From the NCBI RefSeq assembly GCF_015711645.1, contig NZ_JABTEX010000001.1:1860001-1924000 (forward strand): a stretch of DNA of 64,000 bases, in the 5' to 3' direction. Source of the DNA: Planomonospora sp. ID82291 (lineage in GTDB: Bacteria > Actinomycetota > Actinomycetes > Streptosporangiales > Streptosporangiaceae). Both the position numbers and the translations under genes were made by a program. Shown here piece after piece: positions 7,611-15,762 of the stretch (position 1 is the first letter of the stretch; the number at the start of each line of letters is the position of its first letter). The notes beneath the pieces are model-generated. The model worked only from the letters and a program-made list of their open reading frames with translations, did not search any database and was not told the DNA's origin.

Positions 7611-9209
7611 ATGACCGCCACCAGTGCGCAGCCCGAATCCTCGGCCGCACCCCCCGGGCCCACCTCTCGCCGGAAGGTCCTGCAAGCACTGTCCGGGCTG
7701 ATGATGGGCATGTTCGTGTCCATCCTGGCCTCGACCGTCGTGGCCAACGCCCTGCCGCGCATCATCACCGACCTGCAGGGCTCGCAGACCGTCTACACCT
7801 GGATCGTCACCTCGGAGCTGCTGGCCATGACGGCCACCGTGCCGCTCTGGGGCAAGCTGGCCGACCTCTACAGCAAGAAGCTGCTGATCCAGCTCTCCCT
7901 CGGCCTGTTCGTGGTGGGCTCGCTGATCGCGGGTCTCACCCCGAACGTGGAGATCCTCATCGTCAGCCGCGTCGTGCAGGGCCTCGGCGCGGGCGGCATG
8001 ACCGCGCTGGCCATGATCGTGATGGCGGCCATGATCCCGCCGCGCGAGCTCGGCCGCTACGCCGGTATCTTCGGCGCCGTGTTCGGCGTCGGCACCGTCG
8101 CCGGGCCGCTCATCGGCGGCCTGCTCGTCGACACCTCGTGGCTCGGCTGGCGCTGGTGCTTCCTGATCGGCGTGCCGTTCACGGTCCTGGCCATCGTGCT
8201 GCTGCAGCGCACGCTCGACCTGCCGGTGGTGCGCAAGGAGGTCAAGGTCGACTACCTGGGCGCCTTCCTGATCACGCTGGGCGTCTGCACCCTGCTGGTG
8301 TGGTCGTCGCTGGCGGGCAACCAGTTCGAGTGGGCCTCCTGGTGGACCGCGGGCCTGGTCGGCGGCGGCCTGGCCGTCCTGGCGGTGGCGCTCTGGGTGG
8401 AGTCGCGCGCGGCCGAGCCGATCATCCCGCTCTCGCTGTTCCGGAACCGTACGGTCACCCTGGCCACCGTGGCCAGCGTGCTGGTCGGCGTGGCGATGTT
8501 CGGCGGCACGGTGTTCCTGTCGCAGTACTTCCAGATCGCGCTCGGCAAGTCCCCGACGGTCGCGGGTCTGATGAGCCTGCCGATGGTCTTCGGCCTGCTG
8601 GTCTCCTCCACCGTCGCCGGCCAGCTCATCACCAAGTGGGGCCGGTGGAAGGGCTTCCTGGTGGCCGGCGGCGTCGTCATGCTCGCCGGCATGGGCCTGC
8701 TGTCCACCATCGACGGGCAGACCGGCACGCTGCTGCTCTCGGTCTACATGGCGGTGCTCGGCGTCGGCGTCGGCATGCTCATGCAGAACCTGGTGCTGGC
8801 GGCGCAGAACGACGTGCCCGCGCACGACCTGGGCGTCACCACCTCGACGCTGACCTTCTTCCGCAGCATGGGCGGTGCGGTCGGTGTCAGCGTCCTGGGC
8901 GCGGTGCTCGCCAACCGGATCACCACGCTGATGACCGAGAAGCTCGGCCCGCTGGCCGCCGCCGCCGGTGGCGGCGGCTCGGGCGGGGAGGGCCAGGCCG
9001 TACCGGACGTCTCCCAGTTGCCCGCGCCCGTGGTCCGCATCGTCCAGGACGTGTACGCCACGGCCACCGCCGAGCTGTTCCTCATCGGCGTGCCGCTGAC
9101 CGCGCTCGCGCTGGTGGCGGTGCTGTTCATCAAGGAGAAGCCGCTCAACACGCTGTCCGGCACGGAGCGGCTGGCCCAGGAGGAGGCGGTGCAGCTCCCG
9201 GCTCACTGA
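7611..9209 (+). CDS. DHA2 family (14-TM) MFS drug exporter
   Basis: 532 aa; ATG after GAGGAAGC. Fourteen hydrophobic segments are expected from the length and pattern. Motifs: 'TYIVTSELLAMTATVPLWGKLADLYSKK' region carrying MFS motif A (GKLADLYSKK), 'RVVQGLGAGGMTALAMIVM' (motif B), 'AGPLIGGLLVDTSWLGWRWC' (motif C, antiporter). It should export hydrophobic drugs or metabolites with proton exchange, as in EmrB/QacA. It lies 182 bp downstream of the TetR gene; the gap is a pyrimidine-rich tract. Confidence 0.92.
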   Translation: MTATSAQPESSAAPPGPTSRRKVLQALSGLMMGMFVSILASTVVANALPRIITDLQGSQTVYTWIVTSELLAMTATVPLWGKLADLYSKKLLIQLSLGLFVVGSLIAGLTPNVEILIVSRVVQGLGAGGMTALAMIVMAAMIPPRELGRYAGIFGAVFGVGTVAGPLIGGLLVDTSWLGWRWCFLIGVPFTVLAIVLLQRTLDLPVVRKEVKVDYLGAFLITLGVCTLLVWSSLAGNQFEWASWWTAGLVGGGLAVLAVALWVESRAAEPIIPLSLFRNRTVTLATVASVLVGVAMFGGTVFLSQYFQIALGKSPTVAGLMSLPMVFGLLVSSTVAGQLITKWGRWKGFLVAGGVVMLAGMGLLSTIDGQTGTLLLSVYMAVLGVGVGMLMQNLVLAAQNDVPAHDLGVTTSTLTFFRSMGGAVGVSVLGAVLANRITTLMTEKLGPLAAAAGGGGSGGEGQAVPDVSQLPAPVVRIVQDVYATATAELFLIGVPLTALALVAVLFIKEKPLNTLSGTERLAQEEAVQLPAH

Positions 9210-9286
9210 CCCGGGTGCCGGGGGCGGAGGACCGCTCCGCCCCCGGCCTCCCGCCGATACGCCGCTTTCCTCTAATCTGCTGATTC

Positions 9287-10069
9287 GTGCGTAAATCTCT
9301 CTCGCTCCTGGCCGCGAGCCTGCTCACCGCCGTTCTCATCCCCGGTACGGCCGGCGCCCTCGCCCACCCCGTCCGGGACACCCCCGAACTGACCGGCAAC
9401 AGCCTCTACGGGAGCGGGAAGCTCACGTCCTCCGCCTGCTCCGGCGGCGCTCTCAGCACCGAGAGCAGCGCGGACGCCAAGCGCACGCTCCACGCCCTCT
9501 GGCAGTGCATGAACACCTCGTGGTCACGGCACTTCGCACGGGCCGGACTGCGTTTCGAACCCGCCCGGCTCGTCGTCCTCACCAAGCCGGCCCGGTTCTG
9601 CGACTCGGACTGGGAGAAGGGCACCCACTCCTCCTACTGCGCCGAGACGAAGACCGCGGTGGTCCTGGTGGACAAGAAGTACTACCTGCGGACCCGCGAG
9701 ATCTACCACGTGCAGTTCGTCGCCGGACTCCATTCCAGGCACCTGCAGGAGCTGACCGGCATCGCGGCGGCCTTCGACGCGTTGCCGTCCGGCGGCAAAT
9801 CCGAGCTGTCCGAGCAGTACCGGCGCTATTCGCTGCAGCAGGACTGCCTGGCGGGGGCCTTCCTGGGCAGCGTGTGGAAGACCGTGGGCCGGGGCGGCGA
9901 AGGCTGGCCGGCCCTGCTGGACCTCATGAAGGCGAACGGCGACGAGGTGCGCGAGGGCCGATACAACGGCAAGGGCAAGAACATCGCCCACTGGCTCGAC
10001 CGGGGCTTCAAGAGCGGCGACCCCGGCTCCTGCAACACCTGGAAGGCGTCCTCCGCGCGCGTCGCCTGA
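9287..10069 (+). CDS. Exported YpfJ-type zinc-metallopeptidase-like protein with a lost active site
   Basis: 260 aa; GTG start with no ribosome site, and TCTAAT nine bases upstream suggests a leaderless message. Signal peptide at residues 1-27. The body matches neutral zinc metallopeptidases of the YpfJ family: 'YGSGKLTSSAC', 'FCDSDWEKGTHSSYCAETKT' and 'LQQDCLAGAF' are conserved landmarks. The position of the catalytic A-HExGH-HVQ segment reads 'VAGLHSRHLQELTG', so both zinc His and the Glu are gone. It is probably not a protease and may act as a binding protein. Cys pairs suggest a disulphide-stabilised secreted fold. Confidence 0.7.
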   Translation: MRKSLSLLAASLLTAVLIPGTAGALAHPVRDTPELTGNSLYGSGKLTSSACSGGALSTESSADAKRTLHALWQCMNTSWSRHFARAGLRFEPARLVVLTKPARFCDSDWEKGTHSSYCAETKTAVVLVDKKYYLRTREIYHVQFVAGLHSRHLQELTGIAAAFDALPSGGKSELSEQYRRYSLQQDCLAGAFLGSVWKTVGRGGEGWPALLDLMKANGDEVREGRYNGKGKNIAHWLDRGFKSGDPGSCNTWKASSARVA

Positions 10070-10075
10070 CGCTCG

Positions 10076-10260
10076 GTCTCGCCCGGCTGGACCGGCACGC
10101 GGAAGGTCTCCGGCGGGGCCGCGTCGCACTCGGCGACCTCCTGGAAGACCCGGCGCCGGATCACCTCGCGCAGCGTGATCCGCTCCTCGAAGATCTCCAG
10201 ATGCCAGGCCTCGCGCCGCTCACCCGAGGTCGTCTCATCGACGAAGCTCACTCTCACCAT
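10076..10260 (-). pseudogene. 5' fragment of a small conserved actinobacterial gene
   Basis: Reading from ATG 10260 the sequence gives 'MVRVSFVDETTSGERREAWH' then 'FEERITLREVIRRRVFQEVAE' and ends in 'FRVPVQPGETER', a recognisable small-protein family start. After ETER the frame runs antisense into the peptidase gene and has no family character, so the 3' part is lost. It lies head to head with the methyltransferase fragment next to it, so the two form a recombination scar. The function of the parent family is not known to me. Confidence 0.5.
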
Positions 10261-10284
10261 GCCTGCGCAGCGTAGAGAGCCCGT

Positions 10285-10438
10285 CCGGATCACCGAGGGC
10301 GACAGGGTCGTCAGCGAGGAGGAGATCACCGGGCACGCCTACCGCCCCGGATGGGACGTGACCGAGGGGGAGCTGACCGGGGCGGGTCTCGTCCAGGCCG
10401 ACGCGCCCGAGGGGTTCCTCGCCTGGCGGCTCGCCTGA
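10285..10438 (+). pseudogene. 3' fragment of the methyltransferase gene found intact at 34,068
   Basis: Encodes only the last 50 residues ('ITEGDRVVSEEEITGHAYRP' ... 'LAWRLA' stop). Bases 10285-10441 align without gaps to 34619-34775 with five mismatches in 157 bp. The catalytic SAM-binding part is absent. Both copies read in the same direction, 24.3 kb apart. Confidence 0.85.
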
Positions 10439-10504
10439 GGGTTTCTCCGCCCGGCGGGCCCACCAGAGCGTTTCCTCACCCGGCGGGCCCGCCCGAGGCC
10501 GAGC

Positions 10505-10732
10505 TCACCCCTGCTGCGGCCTGATCCGGGAGGACCGCAGTTCGAGCGCCTCACCGAAGACGGGGAAACGCATCCCGCTCCCCTCCGGGGAGAAACGCTC
10601 GGCGAACTCCACGCTCAGGGGGCGTCCGGAGACGCCCTCCAGCGAGACGGCACAACCCAGGAAGACATCGATGACCCCGTCCGGGTCATCGGTGACGGCG
10701 AAGACCCCGCCGTTCAGGTGAACTGAGCGCAT
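10505..10732 (-). CDS. Small hypothetical protein
   Basis: 75 aa from ATG 10732 (MRSVHLNGGVFAV). The sequence has coding character ('DVFLGCAVSLEGVSGRPLSV', 'EFAERFSPEGSGMRFPVFGE') with no hydrophobic segment and one Cys. I do not recognise the family; it could be a C-terminal piece of a longer ancestral protein, since an in-frame extension to 10786 exists. It sits in a zone of gene relics, so it may itself be a remnant. Confidence 0.35.
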   Translation of the reverse strand: MRSVHLNGGVFAVTDDPDGVIDVFLGCAVSLEGVSGRPLSVEFAERFSPEGSGMRFPVFGEALELRSSRIRPQQG

Positions 10733-10793
10733 GACCGACCTGGGTGCCACGATTTCCCCGCCGCGGGCATCCGGCGGCACCCGCACGGCCTGG

Positions 10794-11417
10794 TCATCCG
10801 CAGACGCCGCGGATCCCGCAGACCTTCACGGCCATCTTCTTCGCCGGTCCGGTGAGCGATCCGGTCGTGTAGCTCCCGCCGTCCGTGGTGTAGAGGATCA
10901 GAGCCTTGCCCCGGCGGGCGACCACGGCGAAGCGGTCGTAGAGCTCGGACCTCCCCTCCTTCTTGGAGTGCTTCACCCACACGGCGTCGTTCCCGACGCG
11001 CAACGGCTTGGCCGAGTAGCGGTAGCCGTCCCGGTCCTCGGTGCAACGCCGTACGTCGGCGCGGAGCCTGTCCAGCGCGGCCGCGGCGGCTCGGGCGCTC
11101 CGGTAGAGGACCAGCTGCTCACTCGACGAGGAGGGGGCCGACGTCTTCAGCGTGATCGTGCGCATCGCCGTACGGCCGTCGCGGTACCTCTTCGAGCCGC
11201 AGGGGTCCACCTCCAGCGGCCGGGCGGTCCGATCGTCGACCTTCCACCACAGCTCGTCGCGGTCGATCTCGTTCGGCGGGGCCGTCGCCTCGGCCTCGTT
11301 CAGCAGGAACCCCCTGGGGATACCCGTGGCGGCCGACGCGGGCCCGGTGCCGGCCCCGATCAGCAGCGCGAGCGTGATCGCACCGGCACGCACACTCCAA
11401 CGGAGCACCGGCCTCAC
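10794..11417 (-). CDS. Exported sensor-like domain protein (PknH extracellular domain-like)
   Basis: 207 aa from GTG 11417 (a GTG at 11408 has a better placed GGTGAGG). Signal peptide ends near 'TGPASAATGIP'. The mature domain has 'ARAAAAALDRLRADVRRC', 'GNDAVWVKHSKKEGRSELYD', 'RFAVVARRGKALILYTTDGG' and a C-terminal 'VKVCGIRGVCG', with Cys positions and order like the extracellular PknH/LppH sensor domain. The similarity is by pattern only. The upstream region at 11,490-11,520 is AT-rich and likely holds the promoter. Confidence 0.6.
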   Translation of the reverse strand: MRPVLRWSVRAGAITLALLIGAGTGPASAATGIPRGFLLNEAEATAPPNEIDRDELWWKVDDRTARPLEVDPCGSKRYRDGRTAMRTITLKTSAPSSSSEQLVLYRSARAAAAALDRLRADVRRCTEDRDGYRYSAKPLRVGNDAVWVKHSKKEGRSELYDRFAVVARRGKALILYTTDGGSYTTGSLTGPAKKMAVKVCGIRGVCG

Positions 11418-11535
11418 CCCTTCTTCGTCCTGCTCATACCGGGTCTCGCACGACGAGCGATCGAGAGCGTGAAACCGGCACGCGAATCGCACATTTTGCC
11501 ATAAAAATAGCCATAAAGCCTCGATTTGTGATCGC

Positions 11536-12348
11536 CTATGGAAGCACCCCGCAGACGGCCCGTTCCGGCACACCGGCTGGCTGCTCACCCACGAATTCGC
11601 GCGGACGCTCCTGCCCGGGCGGGTCCGGCGGCCGAGAGGTGGTGTGGTGGGCGGCGAGCTCACCTGGCCGCAGACGGCCCGCGCCACGGGACGGCGGCCC
11701 ACCGGGAATCGGACGGCCGGCGTCGGAGGCCGGGTGGGGCGGACGGGAGCGGACGGTCGCCGCCCGGGCTCGGGCCCGCTGCAGGGCGGCCGGGACACGG
11801 GCCCGAGCCAGCCGTACCGCGCGCGCCTCCCGCGACTCGACCGGGCGCAACACCGGTCCAACCGGGACGGGCGGCCGGAACGTCGCCTGCGACTCGATCT
11901 GGTGCCACACCGGCTCACCATGGACGGGTGGCCGGGGCACCGCCTGCGGTTCGACCGGGACGGACGGCAGGGGTGCCGCCTGCGGGGCGGGCTCGGCCGT
12001 ACGGGGCACGGGCACGGCCGACACCTCCTCGACCGGCATCTCTTTGACCGGCGCTTCCTCGACCGGCGTCTCCTCGGCGGCCACCGGCGCGCACACGCTC
12101 GGCCGCACCCACGCGGTCGCGGGCATGCCCTGCTCGTCCAGCCGGGCGGCGCGGATCAGGTGCTGGCGGGCGCGTATCTGCGCGCCGGAGGGCGCCCGGT
12201 AGTCGTGCGCGTCGACGCGCAGGCACCCGTGGTCGTACGGCGGGTGCCCGCAGACCGCGCACCCCATCGGCAGCGGCGGCCGGAAAGTGGAGAAGCAGGG
12301 CCCGTAGACGGGCTCTCCCTCGGCGTCCGGAGGGTTAAGGTGTCGCAT
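11536..12348 (-). CDS. Hypothetical protein with N-terminal Cys/His cluster and disordered tail
   Basis: 270 aa; ATG 12348 preceded by GAGGT. Residues 25-75 contain 'MGCAVCGHPPYDHGCLRVDA' then 'SGAQIRARQHLIRAARL': C-x2-C-G-H-x5-H-x-C suggests a small zinc-binding knuckle. The remaining about 190 residues are Pro/Arg/Glu/Val rich and probably disordered, with ETPVEEAPVKEMPVEE repeats. Related short proteins appear in Streptosporangiaceae genomes. Function unknown; nucleic-acid binding is a guess from the zinc knuckle and Arg-rich tail. Confidence 0.6.
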   Translation of the reverse strand: MRHLNPPDAEGEPVYGPCFSTFRPPLPMGCAVCGHPPYDHGCLRVDAHDYRAPSGAQIRARQHLIRAARLDEQGMPATAWVRPSVCAPVAAEETPVEEAPVKEMPVEEVSAVPVPRTAEPAPQAAPLPSVPVEPQAVPRPPVHGEPVWHQIESQATFRPPVPVGPVLRPVESREARAVRLARARVPAALQRARARAATVRSRPPHPASDAGRPIPGGPPSRGAGRLRPGELAAHHTTSRPPDPPGQERPREFVGEQPAGVPERAVCGVLP

Positions 12349-12374
12349 GGGTCAGGACCTCGATTCCTGATCAA

Positions 12375-12415
12375 GGGCCCGGTACGGCGTTGCGAGCGCC
12401 TGCCGGGCCCGTTTT
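12375..12415 (+). terminator. Hairpin with a short T run
   Basis: Arms GGGCCCGG-TA-CGGCG and CGCC-TG-CCGGGCCC are followed by GTTTTAT. The polarity fits plus-strand transcripts, but no plus-strand gene lies just upstream, so it may end a leader or small RNA. Confidence 0.5.
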
Positions 12416-12590
12416 ATGCGGGGGTGGAGCTCAGGCCTCCGGCTCGGCGACCGCCGGTCCGGCAGCCCTTCCCTCCGCCTGGTCGAGCAGGGCGGCGACC
12501 GACTCGTGAGCGTGCAGCCGAGTCACCGTCCCGGATACCGGTAAGGAAAAGGACCAGCGGGTAGTTCACGGCCACGGCCAGGGACGCCTG

Positions 12591-12622
12591 AGCTGTCATG
12601 GCGAATCAACAGCTGTCATGGC
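12591..12622. promoter_or_regulatory. Two 12-bp direct repeats, likely operator of the GntR gene
   Basis: AGCTGTCATGGC occurs at 12591-12602 and 12611-12622, exactly 20 bp apart (two helical turns on one face). The second copy overlaps the palindrome ACAGCTGT. Placement about 70 bp upstream of the GntR start suits autoregulation. Confidence 0.45.
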
Positions 12623-12692
12623 AGCTTGCCTCTGTTGTGCGTGAGTGGTCAAGCTGTTCGGGCATTTTCGGGAACGAACCCTGGGGCGTGGG

Positions 12693-13433
12693 ATGGCGTA
12701 TCTGTACATTCAGGTCGCCGATGACCTGCGGCAGCGCATCCAGTCTGGAGAGTTCCCTCCGGGGGCCCAGATCCCGACCCGGGAGCAGATCAACAAGCAG
12801 TACAAGGTGTCGGCCGCTGTCGCGATCAAGGCGTTGAGCGTCCTTGTCGCCGAGGGCCTGGTGGAATCCCGCCCAGGGGCCGGAGCGTATGTGCTGCCGC
12901 CCCGCCAGCGGCTGCAGCTGTCACGTGCCTGGCATCGGGAGGTGCGCGGCGGCTCGCCGTTCGCCGGTGACATGGAGACCCAGGGCAAGACGCCGAGGTG
13001 GCGCGCTCACAGCCGGTCCGACGCGGCGACGGCCGAGGTGGCGCGGCGACTCGGCATCGCCGAGGGCGACCCGGTCATGCGGACCGTGTACGTCTACACC
13101 GCCGACGACGAGCCGGTGCAGCGCGCCGTCTCCTGGGAGCCGTACGGGCTGACCGGGGGGACGCCGATCGCCTTCCCCGAGGACGGCCCCCACGGCGGCC
13201 GCGAGGTGAGGGACCGGATGGCCGTGATCGGCATCACCGTGACGCACCGCCGGGAGGCGCTGTCCTCCCGGGGCGCGACGGTGGAGGAGGCCCGGGATCT
13301 CGGCATCGCGACCGGCGCGGTCGTGACCGTGCTGCGCCGGACGCACCTCGCCGACGACCGGCCGGTGGAGACGGCCGACATCGTCGCCGCCGGGGACCGC
13401 GCCGAGTTCGTCTACGTTCTGCCCATCGGCTGA
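12693..13433 (+). CDS. GntR/HutC family transcriptional regulator with UTRA domain
   Basis: 246 aa from ATG 12693 (MAYLYIQVADDLRQRI). Residues 1-65 are a winged helix: 'SGEFPPGAQIPTREQINKQY', 'KVSAAVAIKALSVLVAEGLV', 'ESRPGAGAYV'. Residues about 95-240 are a UTRA ligand domain: 'RRLGIAEGDPVMRTVYVYTA', 'VQRAVSWEP', 'RGATVEEARDLGIATGAVV', 'VLRRTHLADDRPVETADIV'. The class includes repressors of uptake and of conjugative elements (KorSA). No clear target gene adjoins it, so the effector and regulon are open. Confidence 0.88.
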   Translation: MAYLYIQVADDLRQRIQSGEFPPGAQIPTREQINKQYKVSAAVAIKALSVLVAEGLVESRPGAGAYVLPPRQRLQLSRAWHREVRGGSPFAGDMETQGKTPRWRAHSRSDAATAEVARRLGIAEGDPVMRTVYVYTADDEPVQRAVSWEPYGLTGGTPIAFPEDGPHGGREVRDRMAVIGITVTHRREALSSRGATVEEARDLGIATGAVVTVLRRTHLADDRPVETADIVAAGDRAEFVYVLPIG

Positions 13434-13509
13434 GCCCCGGCCATCGCGCCCGCGCCGCCGGTGCGCCCACTGCCCACCGCCGGGCGGCGAGCGGCGTGGC
13501 GGCGCCCGT

Positions 13510-13968
13510 TCAGGACCCCTTCGTGCAGGTGAGCACGATGGTGCTACCGATCTTGACCTTGCTGCCCGGGCGGTGCGACTGCTTGGTCACTGTCCAGTTC
13601 TCCGGGAGGAGCACCATCGTGTCGAAGGAGTCCTGCGAGCCGAGCTTGATGTTCTTGAACTCGTTCCAGCCCTGGTCGACCAGCCACTGCTTCGCGACCG
13701 CCGCGTTCTGGCCCTTGAAGTCGGGCAGTTTGATGTATTCCGGCTTGTCCGGTCCGGCTTCCGGCAGGCCGGTGTCCTCCGGCGCCGCCTGCGCGGCCTT
13801 GGCGCCGACCGTCCGACTCGGAGCCGCCGTGTCCGTCGTGCCGCCCGCGCTGCCCACGGCCACACCGCCGAGGCAGCCGGCACCCAGAGCGAGGACGGCG
13901 ATCAGCGCGACGGCCGCGCCGGAGAAACCGTGCCGCGCGGGCGGCGGCACGGAGGGCTGATAGGTCAC
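13510..13968 (-). CDS. Membrane-anchored single-PASTA-domain protein
   Basis: 152 aa. A short Pro-rich cytoplasmic head, one membrane segment (residues 17-42), a linker, then one PASTA-type domain: 'LPDFKGQNAAVAKQWLVDQG', 'WNEFKNIKLGSQDS', 'PENWTVTKQSHRPGSKVKIG', 'STIVLTC'. PASTA domains bind peptidoglycan fragments and are normally the outside part of PknB kinases. Here the gene follows, on the same strand, a Ser/Thr kinase gene that has no extracellular domain of its own, so it may supply the sensor part in trans (inference). Confidence 0.7.
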   Translation of the reverse strand: MTYQPSVPPPARHGFSGAAVALIAVLALGAGCLGGVAVGSAGGTTDTAAPSRTVGAKAAQAAPEDTGLPEAGPDKPEYIKLPDFKGQNAAVAKQWLVDQGWNEFKNIKLGSQDSFDTMVLLPENWTVTKQSHRPGSKVKIGSTIVLTCTKGS

Positions 13969-14080
13969 GAGGAGTCCTCAGGGATCAGGCGGCCGGAGCC
14001 GCGTCCAGGCAGGCGATGTCGCCGACCGCGGCATGGAGGCGGCGACCGGATCGCATCACGGCCCGCCTCGCCCCTGCCGC

Positions 14081-14148
14081 ATTGATAGAAGAAGAGTAAA
14101 GACTGTGAACACTGTATGCAAGTGTTTCTATCGTGACAGCTCTATCAA
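14081..14148. repeat. Nested inverted repeats between kinase and PASTA genes
   Basis: Outer arms TTGATAGA (14081-14088) and TCTATCAA (14141-14148) are perfect; an inner pair AACACT (14108-14113) and AGTGTT (14121-14126) flanks a 7-base loop. The block spans the kinase stop codon and lies in an AT-rich patch, so it may be a terminator, an operator or the promoter of the PASTA gene. Confidence 0.5.
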
Positions 14149-15432
14149 CAGTCGATCTGCGGACGGACGGTCCGCGGCGCTCTTCCGCAGGGAGGCGGCG
14201 ACGGCCTCCCTGAGCGGCACGGGGAGCATCCGGAGGTCGGGGTGGTGGTTGACGATCTGATCGGCGACGGCCCAGCTGGACCGGCCCCCGAAGGGCAGGC
14301 GTCCGGTGGCGGCGAAGTACATGGTGACGCCCCAGCTGAAGATGTCCGAGGCGGGACCCACCCGGCGGCCTTCGACCTGCTCGGGCGACATGAACGCGGG
14401 GGTGCCCGCCACCCCGCGCGAGACGGTGAGCCGGTCGATGGCCCGGGCGATGCCGAAGTCGATCACACGGGGGCCGTCCTGCGCCACCAGGACGTTGGCC
14501 GGCTTGAAGTCCCGGTGGACCACACCGGCCCCGTGGATCCCGTTGAGCGCCGCGGCCGTCGCGATGGAGAGCCGGATCATGCTGTCCGGGGGACGCGGCC
14601 CCTCCCGGCGGACGAGTTGTTCAAGCGAGGGGCCCGGCACGTATTCGCTGACGATGTAGGGCATGCCGTCATGGATGCCGAGATCGAGCACCCGGGCCGT
14701 GGCGAACCCCGGGACCCGCCGGGCGGAATCGGCCTCGGCCAGGAAGCCCTTCTCCTCTCCGAAGGCCACCGGGGTGTGCAGGAGCTTGAGCGCGACCTGC
14801 CGGCCGTCGGGCGATCGAGCGAGGTAAACCGCTCCTTGGCCTCCTTCGCCGAGCTTGACCAGGAGGGCGTACGCGCCGACCCAGCGCAGCACGGAAGAGC
14901 CTCCACCGACGGACGGACCCCTACCACCGGACGGGCCCCCACTGACAGACGGACCTCCACCGACGGACGGACCCCTGCCGACAGATGGGCCCGCACCGGC
15001 GGGCGAGGCCGTACCGCCGGACGAGGTGTGGCCGAGATGAGGAGGAGGAGGCGGGGGCGCGGTTGGTGCGGCATGCATCCGCGGCTGTCCGGGCGCCGTC
15101 TTGTTCCGCAGGATGAGGAGTTGGATCGTTCCGGCCACGCAGGTGCCGAACCAGATGAAGGACGTGATCGTCCAGCGCCCGTCCTCCTTGGGGACGTTCT
15201 CCAGCGCCGAGGAAGCCGCCAGGACGCCTGCTTCGACCGCGAGGTAACCGCCCGCGATGATCCACAGGGTACGGCTGCGCAGCCGGTGGGCCAGGTAGGC
15301 GATCACGAACGGGATCGGCGCTCCGCCGCAGCAGAAGAAGGGCGCCAGCACCCAGCCCAGGCTCAGGCTCGGGGCCGGGGCCTGCCTGGTCCGGCGAGCG
15401 ATCCGGTCCGAGCCGAAGGTCATGATCCGCAT
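14128..15432 (-). CDS. Membrane Ser/Thr protein kinase with N-terminal membrane domain
   Basis: 434 aa. Residues 25-110 hold three hydrophobic segments, residues 115-185 a Pro/Gly/Ser linker with GPSVGGGPSVSGGPS-type repeats, and residues 188-430 a Hanks-type kinase: 'LGEGGQGAVY' glycine loop, 'VALKLL' Lys, 'VHRDFKPANVLV' catalytic loop, 'DFGIAR', 'GTPAFMSPEQ'. The order (membrane part first, kinase last) is the reverse of PknB. No extracellular sensor is present; the downstream gene encodes a PASTA protein. No ribosome site is clear; ATG 15423 is a close alternative. Confidence 0.87.
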   Translation of the reverse strand: MRIMTFGSDRIARRTRQAPAPSLSLGWVLAPFFCCGGAPIPFVIAYLAHRLRSRTLWIIAGGYLAVEAGVLAASSALENVPKEDGRWTITSFIWFGTCVAGTIQLLILRNKTAPGQPRMHAAPTAPPPPPPHLGHTSSGGTASPAGAGPSVGRGPSVGGGPSVSGGPSGGRGPSVGGGSSVLRWVGAYALLVKLGEGGQGAVYLARSPDGRQVALKLLHTPVAFGEEKGFLAEADSARRVPGFATARVLDLGIHDGMPYIVSEYVPGPSLEQLVRREGPRPPDSMIRLSIATAAALNGIHGAGVVHRDFKPANVLVAQDGPRVIDFGIARAIDRLTVSRGVAGTPAFMSPEQVEGRRVGPASDIFSWGVTMYFAATGRLPFGGRSSWAVADQIVNHHPDLRMLPVPLREAVAASLRKSAADRPSADRLLIELSR

Positions 15433-15591
15433 GATAGGCAGCGATCAGTGGTAAATCGCGGCTTTAGTCGGATCGAGAGGCCGGACCCGTTCCCTTGAGC
15501 CGGGACCCGGGGAGCGAAGCCGGGCGGCGGCGCGGGCGCACGGCCTCACCGTGCCGGGACGCGGCCCGCCCATGAAGGATCCCATCGACTT

Positions 15592-15660
15592 TTGTGAACA
15601 TGTGCCACAAGAAGAATCGACGGTGTATACATAACCAAGAACGACTGTTAGCGTGGCCGT
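15592..15660 (+). promoter_or_regulatory. Probable promoter region of the type I R-M operon
   Basis: A locally AT-rich stretch contains TATACAT (15626-15632) and a TAGCGT box (15649-15654). No -35 with proper spacing stands out. The remaining 330-bp gap between kinase and hsdM has no gene. Confidence 0.4.
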
Positions 15661-15762
15661 CAACGGCGTGCGCCACTGATACTGAAGAAGCGCAGGCCCG
15701 TCAATGAGACGCCTGCGAGACCGGGCGGGATGTCCCGCCGACCGAGGGAGAAGGGCCACCAC

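Larger units (their letters stand above)
12349..12692. other. 344-bp intergenic region between divergent genes
   Basis: Holds a terminator-like hairpin (12375-12415) and a pair of 12-bp direct repeats (12591-12622) in front of the GntR gene. I see no gene in the rest. Confidence 0.7.

Noticed and set aside
7269-9206. A 645-codon minus-strand frame opposite the MFS gene
   Set aside because: Composition is His/Gln/Arg/Asp-rich without structure and the plus strand is a clear 14-segment transporter.
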